From contig NZ_UHIA01000003.1 of NCBI RefSeq assembly GCF_900460215.1, positions 124,001-188,000 of the forward strand: a stretch of DNA of 64,000 nucleotides, in the 5' to 3' direction. A program made the translations under genes and the position numbers. The notes beneath the pieces were generated by a model. That model did not search any database and was not told the DNA's origin. It saw nothing but the letters and a program-made list of their open reading frames with translations. Origin of the DNA: Suttonella indologenes. GTDB lineage: Bacteria; Pseudomonadota; Gammaproteobacteria; Cardiobacteriales; Cardiobacteriaceae. Positions within the stretch are counted from its first letter, which is position 1, and each line of letters starts with the position of its first letter. Below, in pieces: positions 45,683 through 55,161 of this stretch.

Positions 45683-45881
45683 TATAGTCGAAGAATTGAA
45701 AAAGTATAGTACCTTAACTTCAAAATGAGACTTAGAGATACACATTTTGTCAGGAGAAGCGCTTAGAATAATCTCATTTTGAAGTTAAGAGACTATATTA
45801 CGGCGTTGGCTCGCCTTGCCGTACTATCTGTACTGTCTGCGGCTCGCCGCCTTGTACTACTTTTTCACTTCTCCGACTATA
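45683..45881 (+). repeat. Correia-like repeat, copy 3, interrupted by a MITE
   Basis: Outer ends TATAGTCGAAGAATTGAAAA and TTTTCACTTCTCCGACTATA are inverted relatives. Between them lies the core TTACGGCGTTGGCTCGCC, the Correia-type interior. At 45705-45797 a complete 93-bp MITE splits the left end. Removing the MITE together with one TA restores the sequence of the copy at 43452 (read on the opposite strand). Confidence 0.9.
45705..45797 (-). mobile_element. 93-bp MITE, copy 2, nested in a Correia-like element
   Basis: Inverse of the copies at 43683 and 47485. It is inserted at a TA dinucleotide, with TA repeated on both sides, as judged by the uninterrupted copy at 43452. The 45666-46051 gap contains this, its host repeat and the hairpin at 45953. 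Confidence 0.92.
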
Positions 45882-45952
45882 GTTTAATAATTTCATTTTA
45901 CAGTAACTGTAAAACAAATCTTATATTCACTTTAGCTTAATAGAGATGTTGT

Positions 45953-45994
45953 AAAATGAAATGCCATCATTATTAATGACGGCATTTCATTTTA
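45953..45994 (-). terminator. Hairpin downstream of the ytfL-like gene
   Basis: AAAATGAAATGCC and GGCATTTCATTTT pair, giving a long stem usable on either strand; on the minus strand the stem ends in TTTT. Located about 60 bp past the ytfL-like stop. Confidence 0.65.
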
Positions 45995-46051
45995 TTCAAG
46001 TGAAAAAATGCTTAACATATAAGTAAACTATTTTATCTGCGGATTTAAAAA

Positions 46052-47371
46052 TTAATCCTCTTCATTCACAACAGGCATATCTTTACACCTTGAAACAAGC
46101 AATTGGTCGATTTTGAAATTTTCGGTGTCAATAATTTCAAATTTATAATTATCGTATAAAACAAAATCGGTTTTTTTCGGAATTTTGCGCAGCATATACA
46201 TCATGAATCCGCCGATAGTTTCATAATTTTCCTCTTCGGGGAAAGCGGTTAAATCCAAAACGCGCAGCACATCTTCACAAGGCGTTGCGCCGTCAATCAG
46301 CCATGAATCCGCATCGCGCTGCACGATTTGCTCTTCTTCGGTGGAAACCAATTCACCCATCACGATACTCATCACGTCTTTAAGCGTCACCACCCCCACC
46401 ACCAGCGCGTATTCATTCACAATCACGGCAAAATCCTCGCCCGAGGATTTGAAGAGCTCCAGCACCTCATATAAAGACAGCGTATCGGGAATAAACAAGG
46501 CTTTGCGCAGCAATTGCGGATCGCTGATGGCGATCGGCTGATCAGGATTTTGCAGATACATGCGCAGCAGATTATGCGATTCCACATAGCCCAGAATTTT
46601 ATCCAAACCATTGTCGCAAACCAGCAATTTGGTATGCGGATGTTCGGCGACCAATGCCAGAATCGCATCGCGGTTATCGGTGCGGTCGCAATAGACAATG
46701 CTTTCGCGCGTAGTCATCGTGGAAGTCACACGGCGTTCCTGCATTTCAAAAATATTTTCAATTAGATACTGTTCTTGCGCCATGACGACTCCTGCTTGCG
46801 CACCGGCATCGACGAAAGCGACAATATCTTGCGAGGTCATATTTTCCTGGCGTACCGAAGGCAGTTTGAATAATTTAAAGGTTTGATTGGCAATAAAATC
46901 AAATATCCAAACAATCGGTTTGAGAATGAATATCAAGAAATTCATGATGCGTACCGTGCGCACCGCAATCGCTTCGGGATAAACCATGGCTAAGCGCTTG
47001 GGCATTAAATCGGCAAAAAGGATAAAGGCAGAGGTCACGCCGATAAAGGAAATCCATGTGGCGGCATTATCAATCCACGGTGCTTGCGGGAAATATCTAT
47101 GCAGCAAGTCTTTAATATAAATGCTTAAATTCGCCTCACCGACCACACCGGCTGCCACCGCCACCATGTTCAAACCAATTTGCACTACCGTGATAAAGCG
47201 TCCCGGCTGCTCCTGCAACTGCAAAACCATTAAGGCGCGTAAATCGCCATTGCTGCCCATTTGCTGCAAACGCAGTTTGCGCGAACTGGCAAGCGCAATT
47301 TCTGCCGATGAAATCACCGCGCTCACCGCGGTTAAGATAAATAAAATCAAGAAAAATTCAAATAGACTCAT
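46052..47371 (-). CDS. CNNM/CorC-type membrane protein (YtfL/PaeA-like)
   Basis: The 439 residues have an N-terminal DUF21/CNNM membrane domain (about 1-190, four spans, SSAEIALASSRKLRL and ADLMPKRLAMVYPE), two CBS domains (about 210-340, with STMTTRESIVY) and a CorC_HlyC C-terminal domain (WLIDGATPCEDVLRVL). E. coli YtfL (PaeA) is a similar-size polyamine exporter; other members move magnesium or cobalt. Transported substrate is not determined from sequence. Single-gene unit flanked by repeats. Confidence 0.88.
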   Translation of the reverse strand: MSLFEFFLILFILTAVSAVISSAEIALASSRKLRLQQMGSNGDLRALMVLQLQEQPGRFITVVQIGLNMVAVAAGVVGEANLSIYIKDLLHRYFPQAPWIDNAATWISFIGVTSAFILFADLMPKRLAMVYPEAIAVRTVRIMNFLIFILKPIVWIFDFIANQTFKLFKLPSVRQENMTSQDIVAFVDAGAQAGVVMAQEQYLIENIFEMQERRVTSTMTTRESIVYCDRTDNRDAILALVAEHPHTKLLVCDNGLDKILGYVESHNLLRMYLQNPDQPIAISDPQLLRKALFIPDTLSLYEVLELFKSSGEDFAVIVNEYALVVGVVTLKDVMSIVMGELVSTEEEQIVQRDADSWLIDGATPCEDVLRVLDLTAFPEEENYETIGGFMMYMLRKIPKKTDFVLYDNYKFEIIDTENFKIDQLLVSRCKDMPVVNEED

Positions 47372-47484
47372 AAGCTTTTGTTTAGTGACATTTTAGATGG
47401 GGCATTGTAGCAAAAAGCCGCAGCAAGATGCGCAGATTGATGGATAAAAACGCCTTTTGCTCAGGCGAGGCTCGCCCTGTATGT

Positions 47485-47577
47485 TATAGTCTCTTAACTT
47501 CAAAATGAGATTATTCTAAGCGCTTCTCCTGACAAAATGTGTATCTCTAAGTCTCATTTTGAAGTTAAGGTACTATA
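47485..47577 (+). mobile_element. 93-bp MITE, copy 3
   Basis: Same 93-bp element as at 43683, same orientation, with the TATAGT..ACTATA ends and the 18-bp inverted repeats. It abuts a partial Correia-type end at 47578. Confidence 0.92.
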
Positions 47578-47597
47578 TCGTCGGAGAAGTGAAAAAG

Positions 47598-47668
47598 TAT
47601 AGCCGGAGAATTGAAAAAGCATGTCGGGCTTGGCTCGCTTTGTATGCTTTTTCGTTTCTCCGAGTATA
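47598..47668 (+). repeat. Degenerate short Correia-like repeat
   Basis: TATAGCCGGAGAATTGAAAA and the inverted TTTTTCGTTTCTCCGAGTATA bound a reduced core (GTCGGGCTTGGCTCGC). It lies just beyond guaA's 3' end on the minus strand. The 47372-47691 gap holds only this and the MITE. Confidence 0.6.
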
Positions 47669-47691
47669 GAACAGTTGCTGTCGGCAGAGGC

Positions 47692-49263
47692 TTATTCCCA
47701 CTCAATGGTGGCAGGCGGTTTGCCACTCACATCGTACACCACGCGATTGATGCCGCGGATTTCGTTGATGATGCGGTTCGATACCTTGCCCAGCAAAGCA
47801 TAGGGCAATTCCGCCCAATGCGCCGTCATGAAATCGCTGGTAACCACTGCGCGCAAGGCCACCACATAATCGTAAGTGCGCCCATCGCCCATCACGCCCA
47901 CCGATTTCACAGGCAAAAACACCGCAAAGGCTTGACTGGTCAAATCATACCAAGATTTGCCCGAGGCTTCGTCCACCGTATGGCGCAATTCTTCAATGAA
48001 AATGTCATCGGCGCGGCGCAATAAATCGGCGTATTCGCGTTTCACTTCACCCAAAATCCGCACACCCAAACCCGGCCCGGGGAAGGGATGGCGGTAGACC
48101 ATTTCACGCGGCAATCCCAATGCCACGCCCAATTCGCGCACTTCATCTTTAAACAAATCGCGCAAGGGTTCGAGCAATTTCAATTTCATGTTTTCAGGCA
48201 GCCCACCAACATTATGATGCGATTTGATGGCATGGGCTTTGCTGTTTTTGGCACCTGCGGATTCAATCACATCGGGGTAAATGGTGCCTTGCGCCAACCA
48301 TTTGGCTTTGGTGAGTTTTTTCTCTTCTGTATCAAATACTTCAACAAATTCCGCGCCAATGATTTTACGTTTGCGTTCGGGGTCGCTTACGCCTGCCAAT
48401 TTGCTCATGAATTGCTCGCTTGCGTCCACATGAATCACTTTCACGCCCAAGGACGCAGCAAACATATTCATCACATTTTCCGCTTCATTCAAACGCAATA
48501 AACCGTGGTCAACAAACACGCAAGTCAGTTGATCGCCAATCGCACGATGAATCAATGCCGCCGCCACAGAACTGTCCACACCGCCAGACAAGCCCAAAAT
48601 CACTTCATCGCCGCCCACTTGTTCGCGGATTTTGGCAACGGCTTCGTCAATGTAATTGGGCATCGTCCAGCTGGGCGTTGCGCCGCAAATGTCCAACACA
48701 AAACGGTTGATTAAAGCGCGACCTTGTTTGGTGTGGGTAACTTCGGGGTGAAATTGAATGCCGTAAAATTGTTTTTCGGCGTGTTCCATCATCGCAATCG
48801 GGCAAGACGGCGTGTCACCAATCACGACAAAACCCTCTGGCAGTTTCGCCACTTTGTCGCCATGGCTCATCCATACATCTAAATGATTGGGCTGATTGTC
48901 AAAAATGCCGCGCGTGAGTGCGCAATCAATGGTTTTGACTTGCGCGTAACCGAATTCGCGCTGATTACCCGCTTCCACCGCACCACCAAAATGGTGCGCC
49001 ATAAACTGCATGCCGTAGCAAATCCCTAACACTGGCACGCCCAAATCAAACAAGGCGGTATCGGCATGATAATTCGCATCATCGTAAACCGATTGCGGGC
49101 TGCCTGAAAGAATAATGCCTTTGGGATTGAAGGTTTTAATGTCGTCCAAAGGCATATCGTAGGGGTGCAATTCGCAATACACATGGGCTTCGCGCACACG
49201 TCGCGCAATCAGTTGCGCGACTTGCGAGCCGAAATCTAAAATCAGAATTTTGTCTTGTTTCAT
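47692..49263 (-). CDS. guaA: GMP synthase (glutamine-hydrolysing)
   Basis: GuaA aminates XMP to GMP. The 523 residues have an N-terminal class I glutamine amidotransferase domain (catalytic cysteine about residue 82 in LGICYGMQF, and HPEVTH), an ATP-pyrophosphatase domain with [15 protein letters not shown], and a C-terminal dimerisation domain. Orientation and order guaB-guaA are kept, but a repeat and terminator separate them. Element A copy 3 begins 13 bp upstream of its start codon. Confidence 0.98.
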   Translation of the reverse strand: MKQDKILILDFGSQVAQLIARRVREAHVYCELHPYDMPLDDIKTFNPKGIILSGSPQSVYDDANYHADTALFDLGVPVLGICYGMQFMAHHFGGAVEAGNQREFGYAQVKTIDCALTRGIFDNQPNHLDVWMSHGDKVAKLPEGFVVIGDTPSCPIAMMEHAEKQFYGIQFHPEVTHTKQGRALINRFVLDICGATPSWTMPNYIDEAVAKIREQVGGDEVILGLSGGVDSSVAAALIHRAIGDQLTCVFVDHGLLRLNEAENVMNMFAASLGVKVIHVDASEQFMSKLAGVSDPERKRKIIGAEFVEVFDTEEKKLTKAKWLAQGTIYPDVIESAGAKNSKAHAIKSHHNVGGLPENMKLKLLEPLRDLFKDEVRELGVALGLPREMVYRHPFPGPGLGVRILGEVKREYADLLRRADDIFIEELRHTVDEASGKSWYDLTSQAFAVFLPVKSVGVMGDGRTYDYVVALRAVVTSDFMTAHWAELPYALLGKVSNRIINEIRGINRVVYDVSGKPPATIEWE

Positions 49264-49275
49264 ATTATTTACTCA

Positions 49276-49410
49276 TGTTTCAACACACAGAGCGACACAT
49301 AAAGCGTCGCTCTGTGTGTTGCCCTGAATTGGGAGAGGTGTAACCTCTTCCACAAGATTATCCTCCCTAAAGGAAGGAGCTTCAACCAGTAAGGAAATTT
49401 TGATAAAAAA
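49276..49410 (+). repeat. Multi-hairpin repeat (element A), copy 3
   Basis: Stem 1 is perfect here: CAACACACAGAGCGAC paired with GTCGCTCTGTGTGTTG, 16 bp. Stem 2 has the loop GTA instead of TAC, so that hairpin is inverted relative to copies 2, 4 and 5. It fills the whole guaB-guaA gap apart from the guaB terminator, in antisense orientation to both genes. Confidence 0.9.
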
Positions 49411-49430
49411 GCGCAGATATTCTGCGCTTT
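49405..49430 (-). terminator. Terminator after guaB
   Basis: AAAGCGCAGA/TCTGCGCTTT, a 10-bp stem with a three-base loop, followed on the minus strand by T residues. It adjoins the right end of element A. Confidence 0.88.
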
Positions 49431-49435
49431 CGTTT

Positions 49436-50887
49436 TTAACGGCGGTAGTTCGGCGGTTCTTTGGTAATCGTCACGTCATGCACATGCGATTCCTGCATAC
49501 CCGCATTACTGATACGCACAAAGCGCGGTTTTTCGCGCATGTCTTCCAAAGTGGCGCAGCCCACATAGCCCATTGAGGAACGCAAGCCGCCCATCAATTG
49601 CTCAATCACGGCAGAAACCGCGCCTTTATAGGGCACGCGACCTTCAATGCCTTCAGGCACATATTTTTCCGCTTTTTGTCCGCCTTGGAAGTAGCGGTCG
49701 GCAGAGCCTGCGCTCATCGCGCCCAGCGAACCCATGCCGCGATAAGATTTATAAGAACGTCCTTGATACAGCTCAACTTCGCCGGGCGACTCTTCCGTGC
49801 CCGCCAACAATCCGCCGACCATCACCGCATGCGCACCGGCGGCAATCGCTTTGGCGATGTCGCCCGAATAACGCAGACCGCCGTCGGCAATCACTGTTAC
49901 GCCGCGTCCTTTCATAGCTTTTGCCACATTGCTGACGGCGGAAATTTGCGGCACACCGACACCGGCAACAATCCGCGTGGTGCAAATCGAGCCCGGCCCG
50001 ATGCCGACTTTCACGACGTCCGCACCGGCATCCGCCAAGGCAATCGCCGCTTCGGCGGTGGCGATATTGCCGCCGACAATCGCCAAATCAGGATGACTGC
50101 GCCGCAATTCGCGTACGCGCTCAATCACGCCTTTGGAATGTCCGTGCGCGGTATCGACGACCAGTAAATCCACGCCGGCCTTGGTCAGCAATTCGATCCT
50201 TTGCTCGCTGTCGCCGCTCGGTCCGATGGCCGCGCCCACGCGCAGGCTTTCGTTTTCATCTTTTGTCGCCATCGGATAATCGCGTGCGCTGCGCAAATCT
50301 TTGACCGTTACCAAACCTTTCAAATGAAATTCATCGTCTACGACCAGAATTTTTTCAATCCGATGTTCTTGCAGCAGGGCTTTGATTTGCTCGGTGGGCG
50401 TATTTTCTTTTGCCGTGACCAATCGCTCCTGCGGCGTCATCACATCTTTGACCAAGCCCGCATCATCGGCATAGCGCACATCGCGTCGCGTCACAATGCC
50501 GACTAAGCGCCCGTTTTCCAAAACCGGCAAGCCGGAAAAGCCGTGTTCGCGCGTGATGCTGCGCACTTCGCCAATTGAGGTCTGCGGCGTGGTAGTCAGG
50601 GGATCGCGAATCACGCCGGATTCATAGCGTTTGACCTTGCGCACTTCCTGCGCCTGCTGCTCGGGCGTCATATTTTTATGAATGACCGCCATGCCGCCCA
50701 ATTGCGCCAAAGCAATTGCCAAACGCGCTTCGGAAACGGTATCCATTGCAGCGGAAAACAGCGGGATATTGAGCTTGATGCCGCGTGCAATCTGGACGCT
50801 CAAATCCGCGTCGCGTGGCAGTATTTCCGAATAATCCGGCACCAGCAAAACATCGTCAAAGGTTAGGGCTTCTTCAACAATACGCAT
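49436..50887 (-). CDS. guaB: Inosine-5'-monophosphate dehydrogenase
   Basis: GuaB oxidises IMP to XMP with NAD. Start at [17 protein letters not shown] with GGGAGGAA upstream; a longer frame has no such site. The 483 residues have a TIM-barrel core with the catalytic cysteine in [13 protein letters not shown], two CBS domains (about 90-200), and the IMP loop [19 protein letters not shown] at 50916-50921 (minus strand) is a likely promoter. A terminator separates it from guaA. Confidence 0.97.
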   Translation of the reverse strand: MRIVEEALTFDDVLLVPDYSEILPRDADLSVQIARGIKLNIPLFSAAMDTVSEARLAIALAQLGGMAVIHKNMTPEQQAQEVRKVKRYESGVIRDPLTTTPQTSIGEVRSITREHGFSGLPVLENGRLVGIVTRRDVRYADDAGLVKDVMTPQERLVTAKENTPTEQIKALLQEHRIEKILVVDDEFHLKGLVTVKDLRSARDYPMATKDENESLRVGAAIGPSGDSEQRIELLTKAGVDLLVVDTAHGHSKGVIERVRELRRSHPDLAIVGGNIATAEAAIALADAGADVVKVGIGPGSICTTRIVAGVGVPQISAVSNVAKAMKGRGVTVIADGGLRYSGDIAKAIAAGAHAVMVGGLLAGTEESPGEVELYQGRSYKSYRGMGSLGAMSAGSADRYFQGGQKAEKYVPEGIEGRVPYKGAVSAVIEQLMGGLRSSMGYVGCATLEDMREKPRFVRISNAGMQESHVHDVTITKEPPNYRR

Positions 50888-51042
50888 ATTTCCTCCCGAT
50901 TTAAAAAATCGCGGCATTATAGCGCAAAATGCCGTCCGCCGCTGAAAGCCCTCATAAGCAAAAGTTATCAGACCATAAATAAACACGATACCCGCACCTG
51001 TCGGCATCTGCGATAATGCGCCTTTATTTTTAAGGAATCTCT

Positions 51043-52389
51043 ATGTTAATTCTGCTTTATTTACTGCCTTTTATCGGCATTTTATACGGTCTGTTCCATT
51101 GGCAGCAGCGCGAATCGTCTTTAAGCAAAGTCGTTTTCGCCGGTTTGTTTGCCGGTCTTGTCTATGGCTTGCTGCTGTCTTTTTCTTCTTTAGCGAAAGA
51201 AGTGCTGCTGTGGGTCAATATCGTGGGCAACGGCTATGTGCAACTCTTGAAAATGATTGCCCTGCCTTTGGTTTTTGTTTCCATTCTGGCGGCGGTGGCT
51301 AAGGTCGAGCGCGCCAGCGCCATCGGCAAAATCAGCTTTTTTGTGATTGCCACTTTATTGCTGACCACCGCTGCCGCCGCATTTATCGGCATCGTCATCG
51401 CCAATCTCTTTGACCTCAATGCCGCTTCCTTAGTCGCCGGCGAAGCAGAAAAAGCACGCGGCGCCAGTATGTTGGCAAATCAAGACAAGACCGCCGCTCT
51501 GACGATTCCCGCTTTATTGCAGAGCTTTATCCCGAGCAATATCGTGGCGAGCCTAGCCGGCTTGGGCGATACCGCCATGATTTCCACCGTGATTATCGCT
51601 TCCTTGCTCGGCATTGCCGCCTTGCAAGTGGCGCGCAAAGATGCGCTGCAGGGCGAACGCATTGCGCTGTGCGTGGAGACATTGCAGATATGGGTGTTGG
51701 CTTTGGTGCGCATGATTATCCGCCTCACGCCTTACGGTGTCGCCGCCCTGATGGTAAAAGTCATGGTTTCCACCAATGCGGGCGCCTTGCTGCAATTGGC
51801 AAAATTCTTTGTCGCCTCTTATATCGCCCTTGCTTTGGTGCTCTTGATGCACGCCGCGATTATTTACGCCAGCGGGCGCAATGTGAAAGATTATGTGCGC
51901 AAAGTGCTGCCCGTGCTGACTTTCGCCTTTACCTCGCGCAGCTCGGCAGCCACCATTGCGCTGAATATCGAAGCGCAGACCCAAGCCCTGCATATCGCCT
52001 CGCCGATTGCCAATTTCGCCGCCTCTTTCGGCGCCACCATCGGACAAAACGGCTGTGCAGGCGTCTATCCCGCCATGCTCGCCATCATGATTGCACCGAC
52101 AATGGGCATCGATCCTTGGTCTTTCTCCTTTATCGCTTCTGTTATCGTCGTGGTCGTGATTGCTTCTTTCGGCGTGGCGGGCGTGGGCGGCGGCGCGACC
52201 TTCGCAGCGATTATCGTGCTGTCCACTTTGGGTTTGCCGATTGAATTGGCGGGCTTGCTGATTTCGATTGAACCGGTGATTGATATGATGCGCACCGCGG
52301 TGAATGTGAACGGTTCGATGACTGCCGGCGTAGTAACGCAACGTCTGCTCGGCAAGAAATTAAGCGCGCTTGATTCCGCTCAAAGATAA
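51043..52389 (+). CDS. tcyP: Dicarboxylate/amino acid:cation symporter, probable L-cystine transporter
   Basis: A DAACS-family inner-membrane symporter of 448 residues with about eight spans and two re-entrant loops. FTSRSSAATIALNIEAQT and ASFGATIGQNGCAGVYPAMLA resemble TcyP/YdjN L-cystine importers, as does the general length. The substrate is a family inference. Divergent from guaB, with its own upstream region and a terminator downstream. Confidence 0.85.
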   Translation: MLILLYLLPFIGILYGLFHWQQRESSLSKVVFAGLFAGLVYGLLLSFSSLAKEVLLWVNIVGNGYVQLLKMIALPLVFVSILAAVAKVERASAIGKISFFVIATLLLTTAAAAFIGIVIANLFDLNAASLVAGEAEKARGASMLANQDKTAALTIPALLQSFIPSNIVASLAGLGDTAMISTVIIASLLGIAALQVARKDALQGERIALCVETLQIWVLALVRMIIRLTPYGVAALMVKVMVSTNAGALLQLAKFFVASYIALALVLLMHAAIIYASGRNVKDYVRKVLPVLTFAFTSRSSAATIALNIEAQTQALHIASPIANFAASFGATIGQNGCAGVYPAMLAIMIAPTMGIDPWSFSFIASVIVVVVIASFGVAGVGGGATFAAIIVLSTLGLPIELAGLLISIEPVIDMMRTAVNVNGSMTAGVVTQRLLGKKLSALDSAQR

Positions 52390-52429
52390 ACTGCATTCGT
52401 TATTTAATAAACACTTCTTCACACAACAA

Positions 52430-52466
52430 AGGCGGCGCATGAGAAATCAATGCGCCGCCTGTACTT
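52430..52466 (+). terminator. Terminator after tcyP-like gene
   Basis: AGGCGGCGCAT/ATGCGCCGCCT, an 11-bp stem, then GTACTTTTTCC. The T-run side continues into a sequence resembling a Correia-type end (TTTTTCCACTTTTCCGACAATA). Confidence 0.85.
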
Positions 52467-52500
52467 TTTCCACTTTTCCGACAATATGCCAACACAAATA

Positions 52501-53268
52501 TTAAAGCTTTTTCTGTCCGTACCATTTATCCGTCAGCCGCTGCAAAGCGCCGTCTTCTTTCATTTGCTGCAAAGCCACATTGATTTTCAGCCGCAAATTA
52601 TCATTGCCTTTTCTAATCGCCACCGCATAGTGATCTTGGGCAAACGAATCATCAAAAACCGCCGTTAATTGATATTTCTCATACAAAGAAGGAATTTGCG
52701 CCATATAGGATTCGCCGCCGACAATCGCCGCGCTTTTTCCTTGCAGCATATCTTTCAAAGCCAAAAAAATCGTATCGCGTCCAAGCGTCGAGCCTTCCTG
52801 CTCCGTTCCTTCTTGAACGGCGCGAATGCGGCGCTCATGCACGGAATCTTGAATCATGCCTACTTTTTTATCCGCCAAATCGGCAAAACTTTTAATGCTG
52901 CTGTCTTTGGTAATAATCATCGGTCTGGAGAGAAAATATTCTTCGCTGAAATCGAATTCCTTCTTCCGCTCTTCGGTAATACTCACCGCCGCAACGAGCA
53001 AATCCGCCTCACCTTCGCGCAAAGCCTGCAAACCGTGACGAATGCTCGGCACAAATTCTTCATTCAGCGATAATCCGCTGCGTTTGACAATTTCCGCCAT
53101 TAATTCCGTTTCAAATCCTGTCGGCTGTCCTTTTCCGTCCATAAAACTCAAAGGCATACGATCAGGATAATTGCGCAAAAGGCGGAAGCTTTCCGCCCAA
53201 GAGACGCCAGGAGCCAACAAGCAGATGCTCAAACCGATTGAAAGTACATAGCGTTGATATTTTTTCAT
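52501..53268 (-). CDS. Amino acid ABC transporter substrate-binding protein (family 3)
   Basis: Start at MKKYQRYVLSIGLSICLL, giving 255 residues; AGAGAA lies upstream. A Sec signal peptide ends near SWA. The rest is a bilobed family 3 periplasmic binding protein (GFETELMAEIVKRSGL, LREGEADLLVAAVSITEERKKEFDFSEEYF, the hallmark of amino acid binders). No permease or ATPase gene is adjacent, so it may be an orphan or have a separate partner. Specific amino acid unknown. Confidence 0.88.
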   Translation of the reverse strand: MKKYQRYVLSIGLSICLLAPGVSWAESFRLLRNYPDRMPLSFMDGKGQPTGFETELMAEIVKRSGLSLNEEFVPSIRHGLQALREGEADLLVAAVSITEERKKEFDFSEEYFLSRPMIITKDSSIKSFADLADKKVGMIQDSVHERRIRAVQEGTEQEGSTLGRDTIFLALKDMLQGKSAAIVGGESYMAQIPSLYEKYQLTAVFDDSFAQDHYAVAIRKGNDNLRLKINVALQQMKEDGALQRLTDKWYGQKKL

Positions 53269-53482
53269 TGTTTTCTCTTTTAACATTCTAGAAGATAAGT
53301 AACTGTAAAATATTATTTTTTTATAGAAATAGCAATTTATTGCGCGTCTATCATAGTCAAACAGTAATAGCCATGCAACTATCACTTTATAGTGTATTAA
53401 ATTTAAAAATTATTTTTTATGTAAACAAATATAACAATCATCATATCTCTCAATAATGTATCAATCAGAAAACAAAAGAAAT

Positions 53483-53516
53483 AAAAAATAGCGCATCTAT
53501 AAATGTGCTATTTTTT
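53483..53516. terminator. Bidirectional terminator-like hairpin
   Basis: AAAAAATAGCGCA and TGTGCTATTTTTT pair across an eight-base loop. T-runs lie on either side. It directly adjoins element A copy 4. The rest of the 53269-53655 gap is AT-rich and shows no gene. Confidence 0.75.
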
Positions 53517-53645
53517 ATCAAAATTTCCTTACTGGTTAAACCCCCTCCCTTTAGGGAGGATAATCTTGTGGGAGAGGTGTAACCTCTTCCAATTCAGGAC
53601 AACACATAGAGCGACGCTTTATGTGTCGCTCTATGTGTTGAAATA
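53517..53645 (-). repeat. Multi-hairpin repeat (element A), copy 4 (inverted)
   Basis: Read on the minus strand, stem 1 is CAACACATAGAGCGAC with GTCGCTCTATGTGTTG, again a perfect 16 bp. Compared with copy 3, paired positions change together (CA on one arm, TG on the other becomes AT with AT). Stem 3 is also perfect (CCTCCCT/AGGGAGG). Confidence 0.9.
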
Positions 53646-53655
53646 TCGTGTTTTC

Positions 53656-54399
53656 CTATGGTTGTGAGGATTGCGGTTGTAGGCGGGCAATCATGCCGCC
53701 GAAGAGTAAATCGGGTTCGATGCGGTAGGTGGGGCGGTTGCCGAAAAGGATTTGCGCGTCGCCGCCAAAGGCGAAGCGTTTGAAATAATAGCCGTGCGTA
53801 CTTTCCAGTTCGTCAATGATGTGGTCGATGCCTGCCGGTAGGGCATGATGAATGCCGGCGCCGATGCAGCCGGCGGTATCCGTGCCGAGGGGATTGGGCG
53901 TCCAACGCATCGGAATGAGCTTCTGCGTGTTTTGCAGGAGCGCGTTTTCCGCCAAACGAATGCCCGGCAGGATTAAGCCACCGAGATGGTTGCCGCTGCC
54001 GTCCACCGCGTCCAGCGTGATGGCGGTACCGCAGCCGACGACGCAGAAGGGATCTTGGCTCAAACTGCGCGCGCCGAGCATGGCGAGGTAGCGGTCTGTG
54101 CCGAGAGTGTGCGGTTCTTCATAGGCAATCGTCAGGGTATGATTGGTTTGCTTTTGTGCGGTAAAGGTATGCAGGGGTTTCTGCCACAGACGCTGCACCA
54201 ATGCCGCTACTTGTTCTTCGATTTCCGCATGATTGACGCTGGAAAAGGCGATGATGCGCGGCTCGGGCAGCAGATGCCAAGCCAGATAGAGTTTGCGCTG
54301 CCAGTCGCTGCGGTAAGAGACGGCTTCGACAATCCCCGGCACGTTATTGCCATAAAGCCATTTTAAGCGCGAATTGCCGGCATCGATGAGTAAATACAT
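53656..54399 (-). CDS. coaX: Type III pantothenate kinase
   Basis: CoaX phosphorylates pantothenate, the first step of coenzyme A synthesis. The 247 residues show the ASKHA-fold phosphate-1 motif LIDAGNSRLKWL, HTLGTDRYLAMLGA, VVGCGTAITLDAVDGSGNHLGGLILPG and an adenosine-binding region. Located 27 bp downstream of birA on the same strand, a common birA-coaX pairing. Confidence 0.95.
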   Translation of the reverse strand: MYLLIDAGNSRLKWLYGNNVPGIVEAVSYRSDWQRKLYLAWHLLPEPRIIAFSSVNHAEIEEQVAALVQRLWQKPLHTFTAQKQTNHTLTIAYEEPHTLGTDRYLAMLGARSLSQDPFCVVGCGTAITLDAVDGSGNHLGGLILPGIRLAENALLQNTQKLIPMRWTPNPLGTDTAGCIGAGIHHALPAGIDHIIDELESTHGYYFKRFAFGGDAQILFGNRPTYRIEPDLLFGGMIARLQPQSSQP

Positions 54400-54425
54400 A
54401 ATGTTCCTTAAATGATTTGCCCTGT

Positions 54426-55106
54426 TTAAGGCTGCAAAGAAATTCTGGCATTGCTGAGGCAGGCAATGCCTTGTTCATCGGCGATGATTAAACGTCCTTT
54501 TTGGTCGATACCCAGATTGCGCACGCTATCTGTCCGCGCTTCCAAGCGGATGTCTTGACCATAAAAGCGGTCGTAATCATTCCAGCGATGATTGAGGGCT
54601 AAATAGGGATGGCGCGCCCATTTTTCCAGCATGTGCAGCAATGCTTCTTGCAGGCGCGGATAGCATTCGTCTGTCTTGAGGGCGGGAAAATGCTCGTCCG
54701 CATAGGCAATGTCCTGCCGCTCGCCGCGGAGATTGATGCCGATGCCGATCACGGCGCTATCGCCGAGCATGTCGATTAAAATACCGCCCATTTTTTTCTC
54801 GCCGACGTATAAATCGTTCGGCCATTTCAGACGCAGGCTTTGCGCTGCGGGATCGAGGCATTCGGCGATACTGAGGGCGCAGGCCTGCGCCAGTCCGCCA
54901 TGCAATGCCGCACCGCCCGCCAAGGGATAGCGCAAGGAAAAATACAATCCGCCCTGCGGCGATTGCCATTGCGCACCGCGCTGCCCTATTCCTGCTGTTT
55001 GCTGTTCGGCACGGCAAAAAACCGCCGCATTCAGGGCGGCATGTTTGAGCAAATAGGTTTGGGTGGAATCCAGCTCGGCAAAATGATAAGAATGAATGGC
55101 TGTCAT
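54426..55106 (-). CDS. birA: Biotin--[acetyl-CoA-carboxylase] ligase (no HTH domain)
   Basis: BirA attaches biotin to the carboxylase carrier protein. The 226 residues contain only the catalytic and C-terminal domains. AGIGQRGAQW replaces the usual GRGRxGRxW loop, and LRLKWPNDLYVGEKKMGGIL is intact. The DNA-binding N-terminus of E. coli BirA is absent, so it should not act as a repressor. Divergent from rpe, with a 55-bp gap. Confidence 0.93.
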   Translation of the reverse strand: MTAIHSYHFAELDSTQTYLLKHAALNAAVFCRAEQQTAGIGQRGAQWQSPQGGLYFSLRYPLAGGAALHGGLAQACALSIAECLDPAAQSLRLKWPNDLYVGEKKMGGILIDMLGDSAVIGIGINLRGERQDIAYADEHFPALKTDECYPRLQEALLHMLEKWARHPYLALNHRWNDYDRFYGQDIRLEARTDSVRNLGIDQKGRLIIADEQGIACLSNARISLQP

Positions 55107-55161
55107 CGGCTTGTCGCTTTGTTAGAATGGCGCAATTCTAAATCAGCAGGAGAAGATTGCA

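Noticed and set aside
52462..52486. Correia-like element after tcyP
   Set aside because: Just one end-like sequence is present, next to a normal terminator.
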